From Pseudevernia furfuracea (Eukaryota; Ascomycota; Lecanoromycetes; Lecanorales; Parmeliaceae), in the NCBI GenBank assembly GCA_022315425.1, contig JAIUPT010000036.1, positions 310,001 to 374,000 of the forward strand: 64,000 nt of DNA. The letters run 5' to 3'. Shown here in pieces: positions 10,791 to 21,383 of the stretch. Every line of letters starts with the position of its first letter. Positions within the stretch are counted from its first letter, which is position 1. The translations under genes were made by a program, and so were the position numbers. The notes below the pieces were generated by a model. It did not search any database and was not told where the DNA came from. It saw only the letters and a program-made list of their open reading frames with translations.

Positions 10791-12478
10791 GGTTCTGATG
10801 ATCGCGATAGGGTATCTACAGTCTACAAGGACGCAGAAACCAAACTGCAGGCTACTAGGACAAGATAGATTGTCGAAACCACTAGATTCAGAGCAATGGA
10901 TTGCTCATAATGCGAAGGTAGAAGTTAGTTTTTGCTCAAGTGTTCGCCTCTATAATAAAAATCTCAATAAATGAAATACTATACGCGCTTTCCGATTTCA
11001 ACGTTGAATAAATGGAGACTCCCTCCTACTTCCTTTTATTCTAGTGGCACGGCTGCGCATGCAGCAATCGCTGGGACATCGCCTTTGATGGAGTCTCAAA
11101 ATCCAGTAGAATTACTTCCCAGCTCAACTCTCGCCCTGAAAAACAACGACGTGTGACAAACAGAATGACAACGCGAGAGCCTATCACTCGACGTTGCTAC
11201 AACCTACAATGAGCACCAAGAAAGGAGAGAAAACTGTCGTGTGAAGTCACTGACTTGGTACCCCTTCCTAGACTTCAGACAACCCCTATCCATTGTCTAA
11301 CCTTCTGCTCTATCAACTTTCAGCCAGTATCCAGCCCGTCCCACCGACTCCAATACCCAATGCTGCGTTCCGGGTCGAAACTCATTCGGGCAGGAAATAT
11401 CCGGAGGAAACAAACGCCGGAAAAACAAGCCGCAAGCGTGGAAATCTAGTTCATGGATCTGGCGGGTGAAATGTTTTCAAGCTATTCTATGCTGAGGAAG
11501 GGAATTCCGCCAAGTACATGCAAGTGCCAAGCCTCCACGCCCGATTCTTAACAATTGACCCTCCAGGGAAGGCCGTTCCCTCATCAGATCCGCTTACCCC
11601 CGTCCATTCGTAGCCACACCCTTGCTCATGCCTGATCAACATTCATAGAGATCCGATCAACCCTAATCCTCGTCCCGCCATATCACCATACGCCTCAGAA
11701 ATCCTCTCCCGAAGGCTGTGGACCCTTCTCCGTGGCCTCGGCAAGGTCTGCGAAGAGGTCGCTGAGGTGCCTCGCAGAGTTCAGTCTTCCCTAAAGTGAC
11801 TTGTTTGATGACTTGAACGGTCTGCTCCGTCCTCGAGGCCTCGGCCTCGGCCTTTACGGCTCCTGCCACCTTGCCATATCTCTATCGGGATGAAACCCTT
11901 TGGTCCCACCGACGTTCCCACCGTCTAACAGCTTGCAATCTCTTCTGGGAAGATGGGTGTATCCCATGGAACGAACATTCCTTCGATTGTAATGCAGCCG
12001 TAGTTGAAGCATAACACGAGTCCAACAAAAACATGCAGGCAACAGCTTTAGCGACCCCCGAAGCGGCTCCTCCAAGCACCGTAAAGACTGTCCCATAAGA
12101 TCTTGTTCTGTAACACAACACACAGCAAACCAACCGAAAATACCGTAAACACTGCTTTCATAGGGAAAGCTCCATAGCGCAAGATAGCTCGAGTAATCAA
12201 ATTTCATAGGTCTGCTAGCAGAAGATATCCCTAGGTCCAATATGCTCCATCTAAAATTCATTACTTGTGTTGCTACCAACTGTCATGGCAGGGTCAGAAC
12301 ACGAGCACAATAATGGTGGTGTAAGAAGATCATCTATGTATGTATGACGGCCCGCCTGCTAAATACATGCTCGTCCGGCGTTCCTTCCTGACCAAGGGCC
12401 GAGAGGTTCAGCTGCCCGCCGGCCACCGACCAGTGCCATGACAACCTCCGCCGGCCAAGGAAAGCTCGTCCCGAGCGT
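10791..12478. other. Gene-poor region, possible unresolved minus-strand gene
   Basis: No gene is supported at 10791-11650. Between 11663 and 12280 the minus strand has several partly overlapping open stretches. One is hydrophobic (around AASGVAKAVACMFLLDSC, about 12060-12010) and another Lys/Glu-rich (about 11869-11760). They might be exons of one gene, but I could not join them with convincing splice sites. Confidence 0.25.
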
Positions 12479-12997
12479 TCATCCTTCGAACCCGATATGG
12501 TCCCTGATGTCCAACCATTCACCTAGTGCTGCAGTCACCCCCATACCCTTGTCATGCTCGGACACCAGTGACTCCAGGCTTGGGAATTCTTGGCTCAGAG
12601 CCATAACGGCGTTGTCGCATTGGTCCAAGACGTCGTTGATATCCTTTTCCACCTGTGCCGGTATATCGGTGACCGCAGCCTTGGGTTCAGAGAATTTTGC
12701 CCCCAATACTGCGACGGCGTTGCCCTGGTGGGAAGCGAATGCTGTTAGAGCTCGGATTTTACGGTCCGCAAAGTCTCTCTCGAGTTTCAATTCGGCGATT
12801 TCGTTGGCGAGATCTTTGCTTGGGGTCGATGAGGTCGATGGTATTCTAGTCTTCGAGAATCTTGATAAGGAGGACGTAGACGACGTAGAGGTAACTGGTC
12901 TTGACATTGAAACTGCCGATGCAGAGGTAGACGTTCGGGCTTTGACCGGCCTTGAAGCCGAGGCCGTCGCGAATCCTGCGGGTGACGCCATCGACAT
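12479..12997 (-). CDS. Ser/Thr-rich N-terminus plus helical protein, 172 aa, unknown function
   Basis: A single-exon minus-strand frame from ATG 12997 to a stop at 12479. Residues 1-62 are almost all Ser, Thr, Ala, Pro and Arg with well-mixed synonymous codons, which argues for real coding. Residues 63-85 (LANEIAELKLERDFADRKIR) form a likely coiled coil, and the remaining 85 residues are predicted mainly helical by composition. No signal peptide, membrane span or domain is recognised. Confidence 0.5.
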   Translation of the reverse strand: MSMASPAGFATASASRPVKARTSTSASAVSMSRPVTSTSSTSSLSRFSKTRIPSTSSTPSKDLANEIAELKLERDFADRKIRALTAFASHQGNAVAVLGAKFSEPKAAVTDIPAQVEKDINDVLDQCDNAVMALSQEFPSLESLVSEHDKGMGVTAALGEWLDIRDHIGFEG

Positions 12998-14148
12998 GTG
13001 GGTAATCTTCTGGTTTGTCTTTGGGGGCAGAAGCCCGACGACGTCTCAGTCGTTCGATAGTTCATAGTCAGACGGGCACTGATTCCCTAAGCACCAATAT
13101 TGATGCTTACTCCCCTTTTGTCCTTAAACGCGTTTGGGTGAGTGGTCGCCATTAGCTAAGACCATGCTTGCGGGTGTAGCTTTCGAGGCAAACCCAATCT
13201 TTCGCCGACGTCCCCGTGTAGCTTGAATCTATTCCAAACGACAAATCTTGCTACCCCGAGGGCATCCCTTTATTACTTCGAAAAATTCGAACCTTGAAAA
13301 GATTCGAAAAATACATACAATGTAGTAGTCTAAAGTACCACCAAAGGCGAAAAATTCGTACTTTCAAAAAACATATCTGTGACACTCTTGGCACGCCTCA
13401 GACCGAAAGGAAACTAAAATTCGAAATTTTCGAATGAGTAGAAAGTAGCAAATTCGTAACTTCGAATATCTTGAAGAACGTCATACTTGAATCTTGACAC
13501 AACCAGAGTTCCACCACGGCATGCTTCGAAAAAATCGAATTAATAAAAGATTTAAAAGGAATTCGAAATATTCGAACCTCGAAACGACAACCACAAGGCA
13601 ACAAGTTCTTCGAATCATGACTCATAGGCGGGACTTTGAGCATCTCCTAACACGCTTGGCGTGGATGCATAGAAGGTTGACGTCTATTTTCAAATATTAG
13701 ATCTTGTCTGATTCTACGAAGTAGAACGTTAATTACTTACTGCTGAACATATGACTTAGATAGACTTCATAAGCCTTCTGTAACCCCTTCAAGGCTGCGC
13801 GCTATATACGAATTCGACTTGACTCTGAATGTGAGCAATCGAAGATAATCTCTTTAACGAGACGCGAGAATAATGCTTTGGGAATGAGCAGTTCTCCGCC
13901 TTTCTGATAACGACGGATTTCTCGAAGGGCGACGGCTTGATAGTCTTAGTAAAGCGCTATTACTAGAATAATGACTAGAATGACTCACTTCTCGGTCTTC
14001 AACGACGTCTTCTTCTCGTTCCTTCTGGTACATCGCTTACGCCGTCAGAGGCGGCCTTCTTTCCGATCGGTTGGATCGTTGATCTCTTGCGTGCTGTTGA
14101 TACTCGCTATGTACATATCAGCTTCAGACCTCAGAATATCAAGGATTA
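12998..14148. other. AT-rich intergenic region with TTCGAA cluster
   Basis: No coding sequence is supported. The middle holds the TTCGAA-rich block listed separately. The flanks have several short frames without conserved features. Confidence 0.4.
13277..13613. repeat. Cluster of about ten TTCGAA palindromes
   Basis: Ten TTCGAA hexamers, plus variants such as ATTCGTA, occur within about 340 bp, most flanked by A- or T-runs (for example ATTCGAAATTTTCGAAT near 13424). The copies are not evenly spaced, so this is a cluster of a short palindrome rather than a simple tandem array. It could be a protein-binding cluster or the remains of a repeat. Confidence 0.6.
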
Positions 14149-14436
14149 TTATACAACTTGTAGTCCCCCAGGTCGTGCACTTGAAGGTCGTCCGCTTGAA
14201 GATTCTGCAGCTGCAGGACCTGCAGCTGAGGGTTCAGTAGCTGAAGTCATAGCTGAAGAGGCATTCGGAGGTGCAGAAGTTATAGCTGAAGAGGCATTTG
14301 CAGGTGTAGAAGTCATAGCTGAAGAGACGTTTATAGGTGCAGAAGTCATAGCTGAAGAGGCATTTGAAGGTGCAGTAGGTTCTGCACTCGGAGGTGATAT
14401 ACTTGAAAAGAAACTTGATGATCGTTCGGTGCTCAT
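14149..14436 (-). CDS. Small Ser/Ala/Thr repeat protein, 95 aa
   Basis: Minus-strand frame from ATG 14436. Its leader is strongly pyrimidine-rich (CATTCTTCATCACATTCTC and similar, 14437-14530) and a TATA box lies at 14650-14655, which is why I take the minus strand as sense. Residues 21-64 contain four copies of an 11-residue unit of the type NASSAMTSAPI. The C-terminal third is Ala/Ser/Gly-rich. There is no signal peptide. The gene may continue through an intron after codon 93 (GTTGTATAAT donor) into a short basic exon near 14090-14010; that extension is speculative. The opposite strand is also open across the repeats (VIAEEAF units) but lacks an ATG and leader. Confidence 0.45.
   Translation of the reverse strand: MSTERSSSFFSSISPPSAEPTAPSNASSAMTSAPINVSSAMTSTPANASSAITSAPPNASSAMTSATEPSAAGPAAAESSSGRPSSARPGGLQVV
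14243..14374. repeat. 33-bp tandem repeat, four copies
   Basis: Four head-to-tail copies of a 33-bp unit beginning GAAGTCATAGCTGAAGAGGC lie inside the small repeat gene. The unit is a multiple of three, so copy-number change would keep the frame. Confidence 0.85.
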
Positions 14437-14649
14437 GATTCGAGAGGAATAACAGTGAAATGTAGATGGGAATGTATGTAGTAAGAGGATGAGAATGTGA
14501 TGAAGAATGGATTGTTGATAGATGAAATAGAAGAGTAGCCCTGAGTTGAGAACTTAAGGGTCTTGACAGTGACGTTAGTAGTCAAGATCAGCTTCTGCTT
14601 AGAATCTAAGTCAAAAGTTTGATAGAATAGGCTAAACTTATTCGTTTTC

Positions 14650-14655
14650 TTTATA
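14650..14655 (-). promoter_or_regulatory. TATA box of the Ser/Ala/Thr repeat gene
   Basis: On the minus strand the sequence reads TATAAA within TTTTTATAAAGAAA, about 215 bp upstream of ATG 14436, with a CT-rich leader between. Confidence 0.4.
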
Positions 14656-17360
14656 AAAAGTCGTCAGAGCATGCTCTAGTTAAGCGCATTCAGAATATAC
14701 TCAAAAGAATATGTTTTATGGCTGATTCTTGTCTAGCAGTTAGAGGTCTTACTCTCGCCATGATTCCACCTATACTGAGCCTTGCCTAATGGGCAATTAT
14801 ATCAGCAAAAGGCCTTAACACATATGATTAGGCCGAACCTACCCTTGGTTTGCCTAACAACCAGGTGAGCAAGATGTGAACAGTTCCCCTTCCCGGCGTA
14901 AATGCACTAAACAGATCACATTAGATCTGAACAAAGGGTGATCAGACCTATACATTGGTGCATGCCCCTTCGCTATGCTTGATATCGCTAACGCAATGCT
15001 TGAGTGGGCCTACCCCGCCCTGCGCTTTCCCTACACAATTTTGACATACGTCTCCAGGCTTATGCGGACTATCTGCACGGACGTGTAGGACCACTGCGTA
15101 GATCCCATCGCCTTGTCCAATGGTCTAAATAGGTCAGTCAAAGATCTGATCAAGGCTTAGATAGGCCTGTTTACCAATGAAAGGGGCATTTCATATGTGG
15201 TGCGGGTCTGAATGGAGCGGAGCGGTGGCTGCTTCCACAAGAGCCATGTCTGTTGGCGTGCACCCAGATTGCGGCGCTGGTGCCGGACCTATGTGAGTTC
15301 TTGCCGCCCGCATGCAAGTCGCCCATGTCGCCAGGAAGGATAGATTCCTGTCTATGCATAATGTTCTGGACAAGACCTGATATTGCGAAGTTGCCAGCAG
15401 GGCGCATATTTGCAATCTCAGAAAGTAAGTTCCGAGAACTTGAGACGTTGCTCGCAGAGTATGTTCTCAATCGTCACGAGGATTACAGGGGGCTTCACCA
15501 GGCGCAAGAGGATCGCGCGCTGATCGCTTCCATGCATAAAAATCGATGAGAGCTTGTGTCTTCATTTGCAGCTGGCGAGGCCCAGGTTCATGCGCGTGTC
15601 GGCTTGAGCGACACTCAGGGCCAGCCTTCTTGAGACCAGGGCACTCCTTATGTGCTTGGCATGGGCCCGGAGACACACAAGTGGTATTGATATGATGTTA
15701 AATTCGACATCGCTCATTGGTGTTGGGGTAGTCCTGGATCTTGATCAGCAATCACAACATTGAGAGTGGAGGATTGAGTCCACCTACATGGGTTGATTTC
15801 GTGACCTCAGTACAGACTCGCATAGATATGGTTGTTGATCACAGAACTCCCGTGAGAGTTGGATCAGTACAGTCAGTCTACACAAGTATTCGAAGAAGTT
15901 GAAATTGACTTGTTCGGCGCCTGAAAGTCAACCCCGCTCTCGCGACTGCAGAAAATTGATTTAATACACCATCTCAAAGCCATGCCAGTGATCTTTTCGA
16001 AGTGGTCTGCCGCTTTTGGCTTGAAAGCTGGGCGTGAGTTCAGGAGAAACAAAGATGAAATTTGAGTGGGCACACTTCTACAAAGCAAACTCCAGTGCCT
16101 GAGACAATAACCACCCCTCATTCGTCCCCAGCGCAGTGATACGCGAAAGATAGTTTGTTTTTGGGCTCAGATCTTAGTATTGAAATAATGGATAGGGTGA
16201 GATAAGAGCAAATACCTGTCTGTGTATAGAGAAATGCCTTTCGGGAACCCTGAATGCATCGGACACGTAGAAATTCTTGTGGACGGAAATCTGTTTTGAG
16301 CTCGATCTTGGTATTATCTGATCTCAGATGAATCAAAACATCGGAGTCCGAAATCATAAGCTCTTCTGCTAAGAGCGTCTCGACGAGTGCCTTGAGCGAG
16401 ACATATCGAAAGATATCAAATAGATACATCATCATTACAGTCAACGCATCCTCTGGAACAGCAGCCCTAAGAGTGATCTTCTCCATACCACGAGTGGAAA
16501 GTTGGTAAAACGGACAAATTGTGGATATCATTGTCTGAAAGCAGAGGACGCAAGCAAAGGACGCCAAGAATGAAGGATGTCTTACAAAGGCTGAGATTTT
16601 ATGTATATAGTAACCCGACTGTCAATAAAGATAAGGGATAACTTTGATGAGAAACTCAAGAGTACCCATTCATCGATCAGCCATTCTAGTAGCGGGCACA
16701 GAGAGAGGACACATTGTTAATTGGGTCATTACACATCAGAGTAGACGCATTGCTCTGTGCCATATTTGCAAGTAATCATTAGCCATCTGCTATCTCTCTT
16801 TGTGAAAAATGTGTAAAATCTGAACAGCATCGGTGACACAGCGAAGGATCTATGCATGATCAAAATATTCAAAGCGAAGAGACGCGTGTGGAGGAAATGA
16901 AAGGCGTGGTGATATGGTGCGTTCGTGGACAAAATTTGTTACGGAGATGAAAGGTATTTGTAGACGAAGGGGAGGAACCTTCTGTGAATTCAAGTGAAGA
17001 TAGGCATAATTCACATCTACTGTTCTTCCATTCTGTTTCGCCTCACCAGATGGACATTGGCTGAGAGAGTAATGCATTCGAATGGGCGGCCATGCTAAAG
17101 CCTGGAGAAAGGTAGGCTACGTAGAGAAACATCTAGTCTGCCGTCGGCGTTCGTTTGTTATCGGAGAACGTGTAAACTTGTCTGGTAGTAGATTGTACAC
17201 CAGGAGGACAAAAAAGACAAGAAGATTTCTGATTCAGCCCTATTCATCTCACAATATTGCGCTAGCCTCAATCACTCTAGGGTCGCTTAAGCCCCACACT
17301 CGATTTGCATCAGCGAACTTCATCAACGACAACGAGTACCGTCTTTCAGCAATCGCAATC
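14656..17360. other. Gene-poor region before eS25
   Basis: No gene is supported over 2.7 kb. A 149-codon minus-strand frame at 16118-16567 and a plus-strand frame at 15253-15549 are the longest, but neither shows a domain. The last 100 bp form the leader of the ribosomal protein gene. Confidence 0.35.
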
Positions 17361-17861
17361 ATGGTAAGCACGGCTCTTCTGAATGGATACTGAAGCCAGG
17401 AATCTGATCTTCTACATAGGCACCCGCAGCAGCATCTGCCGGCAAGAAGCAAAAGAAGAAGTGGTCAAAGGGCAAGGGTACGTTGCGCTGCTCTCTTCCA
17501 TCTCCAGCCCGAATCATCTCTGCCTGCTTAGAGGCATGACCTGAGAGCTTTCGCTGATTCTGTATACCTTCAAAAGTCAAGGACAAGGCCAACCACGCCG
17601 TCATCCTCGACAAAGCCACCTCCGACAAACTCTACAAAGACGTTCAATCCTACCGTCTCATCACAGTCGCCACCCTTGTGGACAGACTGAAGATAAATGG
17701 CAGTCTCGCAAGGAAGGCGCTGAATGATTTGGAGGAGAAGGGGCAGATCAAGAAGGTGGTTGGACACAGCAAGCTGAGCATCTACAGTGAGTTTTGACCG
17801 GGCGGTTTGGGAGACGGAGGCTAATACCTGGATAGCGAGAGCTGTGACTGCTGCTGAGTAG
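17361..17861 (+). CDS. RPS25: 40S ribosomal protein eS25 (S25), 98 aa
   Basis: Four exons join exactly in phase: 17361-17363 (the ATG alone), 17420-17477, 17577-17786 and 17836-17861. The product starts MAPAAASAGKKQKKKWSKGK and continues through the winged-helix core (DKLYKDVQSYRLITVATLVD, then LNDLEEKGQIKKV), ending TRAVTAAE. Length and sequence match eukaryotic eS25, a small-subunit protein at the head near the E site. An intron directly after the start codon is common in fungal ribosomal protein genes. It is convergent with the MAPR-like gene downstream, 194 bp away. Confidence 0.95.
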
Positions 17862-18055
17862 ATGCGGATATGTGGAGGAGGGAAAGACAGGTGGATGAGG
17901 AAGGGACGAGACTTGTGTACGCCAAGGCAATCCTCAAATGGTAGCATCGATGGAGTACTTCAGAGATTCACCCTGGGAGCCTTATGAACAACTTGAAGCC
18001 TTTACATGATGTGGAACACGTAGCTTTACCCGCAGGCAATACACACACAACACCT

Positions 18056-18927
18056 TCAACCCACGTCCTCCGCCGTCCTCCGCGGCCTCCCCTCCCTCGC
18101 CTTCTGACACAACTCCTTCACCTCTCCCCACCCCTCCCATCCAGAACCCAGCCCTCTATCCACCTTCCCAACCCGAAAGTACTTTCCATCCTTCCCCCCA
18201 TCGAACATTCTCTCCCACCCCCTCACAGCCTCCTCCACCTTCTTTCTAGCCGTCCTCTTCTCCCGCTCCCTCCACAGCTTCCTCTCCCTCCTCTCTTCCC
18301 TCGTAGGCTCCCCTCCCACCTCCTCCTCAACAGCCATGAACATTTCCTCCACACCCCTCAAGTCCCCATTCAGATCTGTATCAAAACACCCCGTCACAAA
18401 CGACCTCGTCGCATCCCGGCCCGCAAAGAACGAGTAGCTGCCGCCCGGGCCGTAGAAGTGCGGGGAGGCGGAGACATCGTAGATGGTGCCGTTGACGGCG
18501 AGGAGGATAGGGATAGAAGGGTCGGTGCCGTTGTAGATGGACAATTCGCGATCGGTGAGGCTGAGAGGACCGCGCTGCAGGTGGAAGGTCAGCGTGAGGC
18601 ATGAAGCGGGAGGCAAAATTACAGAGCGCGAAGGCTTACGAGCCAGGCTTTTAGCTGCGCCGGCCGCGTGAGTGCAGGTCTGTAGCCCCAGATGATCGAG
18701 TCGCCGGTTATGAAGTATGAGAGCGTGCTGGAAAGGAGAACGAGCCCGCCGAGGACGCGGAGAATGTCGAGGAGGGAGAGGCGGCTGGGGGCTTCGTCTT
18801 GGTCTGATACGTAGGCTTTGGGCTTGGATGGGGGACTGGATGGTCCGTCTTCGGCAATGGGTGGAGCAGAGGAAGTAGCATCGCGGTCTTTGGGCGGTAG
18901 GTTGGTACGTGAGCGTAGGGCGGTCAT
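18056..18927 (-). CDS. MAPR-family cytochrome b5-like heme-binding membrane protein, 268 aa
   Basis: Two exons, 18640-18927 and 18056-18574, join in phase 0 through a GTAAGC...CTGCAG intron. The first 50 residues are polar. A membrane span follows (about residues 55-75, LRVLGGLVLLSSTLSYFITG). From about residue 98 comes a cytochrome b5-like domain of the membrane-associated progesterone receptor type: LTDRELSIYNG, then VNGTIYDVSASPHFYGPGGS, then FFAGRDATRSFVTG. This family (yeast Dap1, mammalian PGRMC) binds heme and supports P450 enzymes in sterol synthesis. The charged C-terminal 95 residues are an extension beyond the usual Dap1 length. The membrane anchor suggests an ER location. Confidence 0.85.
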
Positions 18928-20225
18928 GATGGGCGAGGAATGTTGGACGGGAAGGTAATATGGGGGGTCGGATTGCTACTGAGATATCGAGACCACTGCT
19001 GATTGATTACTGTGTGATGATCATTCATTGGCAGCTATGTTCCATTACTTTCGGTGAGGTAAATAGTCTATGTAAGTTTCGAGTCAAAATACTCCGTATA
19101 TCCCGGTGTTTTCCTAGCCCTCAAAATATCATCAATTACTTTGCAGGAAGTTCACCGGGCTTCAAGCTCTGAATCGTATATGTCAGTACCGCAGATTATC
19201 GTGATCCACAGCATTTCACGTCTTTGTACCGCAATAGCAGTACACCAGACTCATAACCTGGCTTCCCCACATGCATTGACGACCTCACTCGCGACGAAAG
19301 CGCTCGTCTTTCTATATCTGCTTTGATATGATAATGAGGAGCTATATGCGGCTTCGAACGGTTGCATGCATGGTGCGGCTAGCAGGGCCGCGGCAATTCA
19401 GGAATTGAGGCACCACACCTCAACAAGAAAAAGACGGAAGAGCGACACTCCCTTTGGATGAAACCGTGCCGGATGCGAGGGTGAAGGGGCCCCTTTATTC
19501 AGCAGTGGTCAATTTCTCTGCACCATAATACAAACACTCCAGATTGTCAGATACTGCAAGCGCTGCATTCTGCATTCCCTTGAACTACCGAGTTGACTGG
19601 CGAGTACTCTAAGATATTACACCGATATAAAAAACCTGTGTATGTATATTGTTACGAGCGTACTCCACATCCCTTTGACACGGAAGTAGTTAACCTTGGA
19701 CTCTTTGATGAATAAGTTGTAAAACTTTAGGCAAGATGAGCTAGATGAGGAGTTGGGAAAGGGAGGAGATAGCAACGGGGATCTGTTAACGGTAGACTTC
19801 TACTTCATGGCGAGCTGCTGCTTCTGGTTTTTACTGAACCTGGCTTCCGCGCTGTAGTCATTCTTGCTTGAATGATCCTGTCTAAGCCGTTGTTATTAAT
19901 GCCGAAGCTGGAGCTCTGCCTCTCGCCAAAGATTTATTATGTCCTATCTTTTGCGCTTCGCCTGACTCTCTGTCGTTATCCTTCGATATCGCTTCTTCAC
20001 CCCTTTTCCGGCAGTATCAACCAACCTGTGGCCACCATAATTGATCGTCGCACCCGCTATCGTAGTGCCCGAAGCGTCGTCGCGTTCTTCGCAATACTCT
20101 ATCCCTATCCGTTCCGGTAATACGGATACCCAATCTTCTAGCTGAGTCGGATGGTCTGGCGTTGTACGCATATGGGCTTTGGTGGAAGTTTACCCGAGAG
20201 AGCTCAACTTTGAAGTATATCTATC
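18928..20225. other. Intergenic, no gene seen
   Basis: 1.3 kb lacking any frame with recognisable coding character. The left end is the promoter of the MAPR-like gene and the right end the 3' side of the GIY-YIG-like gene. Confidence 0.4.
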
Positions 20226-21383
20226 TTATTCTTTGACAAGACTGGAATGCTTCTGGGCAACCAAAGACAGAAGAAACCAACAAATAATACAACGCCGAGT
20301 AGTAAACTCTTCAAAGCGCGTCTGACAACGGTAGGGTTTGACTTCTCTAGATGCCCCGAGAAGGGTTTCCTGTAGAGTCTTGGGTTTCCTTACTGCGCTT
20401 GCCGCAAGGTTTTGCTTCCGGCTGGGATTTGGAGAAGAGCGGAGATTTATAAAGCGTTCTCGGAGAGACTTGTGGTAATCTTTGATGCGTGCTTCATGTA
20501 TGGAGAACTCTGTGGAGCCTTCAAAGCCCGAGTCAGAGGACCCTGGCGAAGGGATGGATTTGTGTCCAGCCCAAATATTCATTGACCTATCCTTTGTTGA
20601 TGACTGCCATAAGGGAAGCGCGATGTTGAGCCCAAAATGTGTGAGAGGTACTTCTACCTCTTCAGGAAGGTACTTTCGAAGGTCTTTGGCGTCGAGTGTC
20701 TGGAAAATCGGGCAACCTAGCATCTCGATGATGTTTATAAGACTAGTCTGGTATTCGCTTTCACCTGGAAGACTCGATGCGAGGACAACGAACGCGGACT
20801 CCATGTTTTCGAGTTCCATAACGTGATAATGTAGGCTAGGGTATCTACTACGGAAGCGCGGACTGTTGTGCTGGGCTAATCGATGTGAAAGCTCCATGCT
20901 CTGTCCGACGTAAAGATAGAACTGTTGAGGATCGTTTTTTTCCCAGAGAAGATGGAGGTAGATAGATGGAGGTAGATAGATGGAGGTAGATAGATGGAGG
21001 TAGATAGATGGAGGTAGATAGATGGCTGAGTTAGTCGATGTGAGATCTCCGCCAATTGACGCTAATCTAGGATTAATTAATTGGGATCTCCAAGACTCAA
21101 GAGCAATTGTTGCGTACGATTCCTTGTCGAAAGTTTACAGTGTACAAAACTGGAACACTTCGGGTCTTAAACAGCTGAGTACCTGAGTCTTGACCCATTC
21201 GACGTCTTTTTCGCTTAACAACGTTTGGTATCTTTCGTGAGCAAGAGCTGGCAGGAGCTCTAGTAGAGGTTCGAGAACACGGACAGGATCCAGTGTCCTA
21301 GTTACCAGACGTTGTCCGAATGAGACACCTGCCAAGCAAAAAATGGTGTACTCGGGCTGAAGCTCATTGGATGTAGACTCCAT
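20226..21383 (-). CDS. GIY-YIG-like domain protein, about 345 aa (two-exon model)
   Basis: The diagnostic segment is FYLYVGQSMELSHRLAQH (minus strand, about 20920-20870). It fits the start of GIY-YIG-like domains in many uncharacterised fungal proteins, although Y/V replaces the canonical I-Y-G spelling. I propose exons 21146-21383 (ATG at 21383) and 20226-21025, joined by GTACAC...CTAACTCAG in phase 1. This model makes a 14-bp microsatellite part of the second exon. The alternative is that the microsatellite is intronic and the second exon starts closer to the GIY motif. The N-terminal exon is helical; the C-terminal 130 residues are Ser/Arg-rich with a hydrophobic CIICWFLLSLV stretch near the end. 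Catalytic activity is not shown. Confidence 0.45.
20951..21025. repeat. 14-bp microsatellite TAGATAGATGGAGG, about five copies
   Basis: About 5.4 near-perfect head-to-tail copies of the 14-bp unit. It lies at the 5' edge of the second exon of the GIY-YIG-like gene (or at the end of its intron). Since 14 is not a multiple of three, copy-number change would shift the frame if it is coding. Confidence 0.9.

Noticed and set aside
10444..10974. 176-codon frame overlapping the Ser/Asn/His repeat gene
   Set aside because: Its openness comes from the shared repeat unit in another frame, and it lacks the leader and start context of the chosen frame.
16118..16567. 149-codon minus-strand frame
   Set aside because: No recognisable domain or leader; the composition resembles translated AT-rich non-coding DNA.
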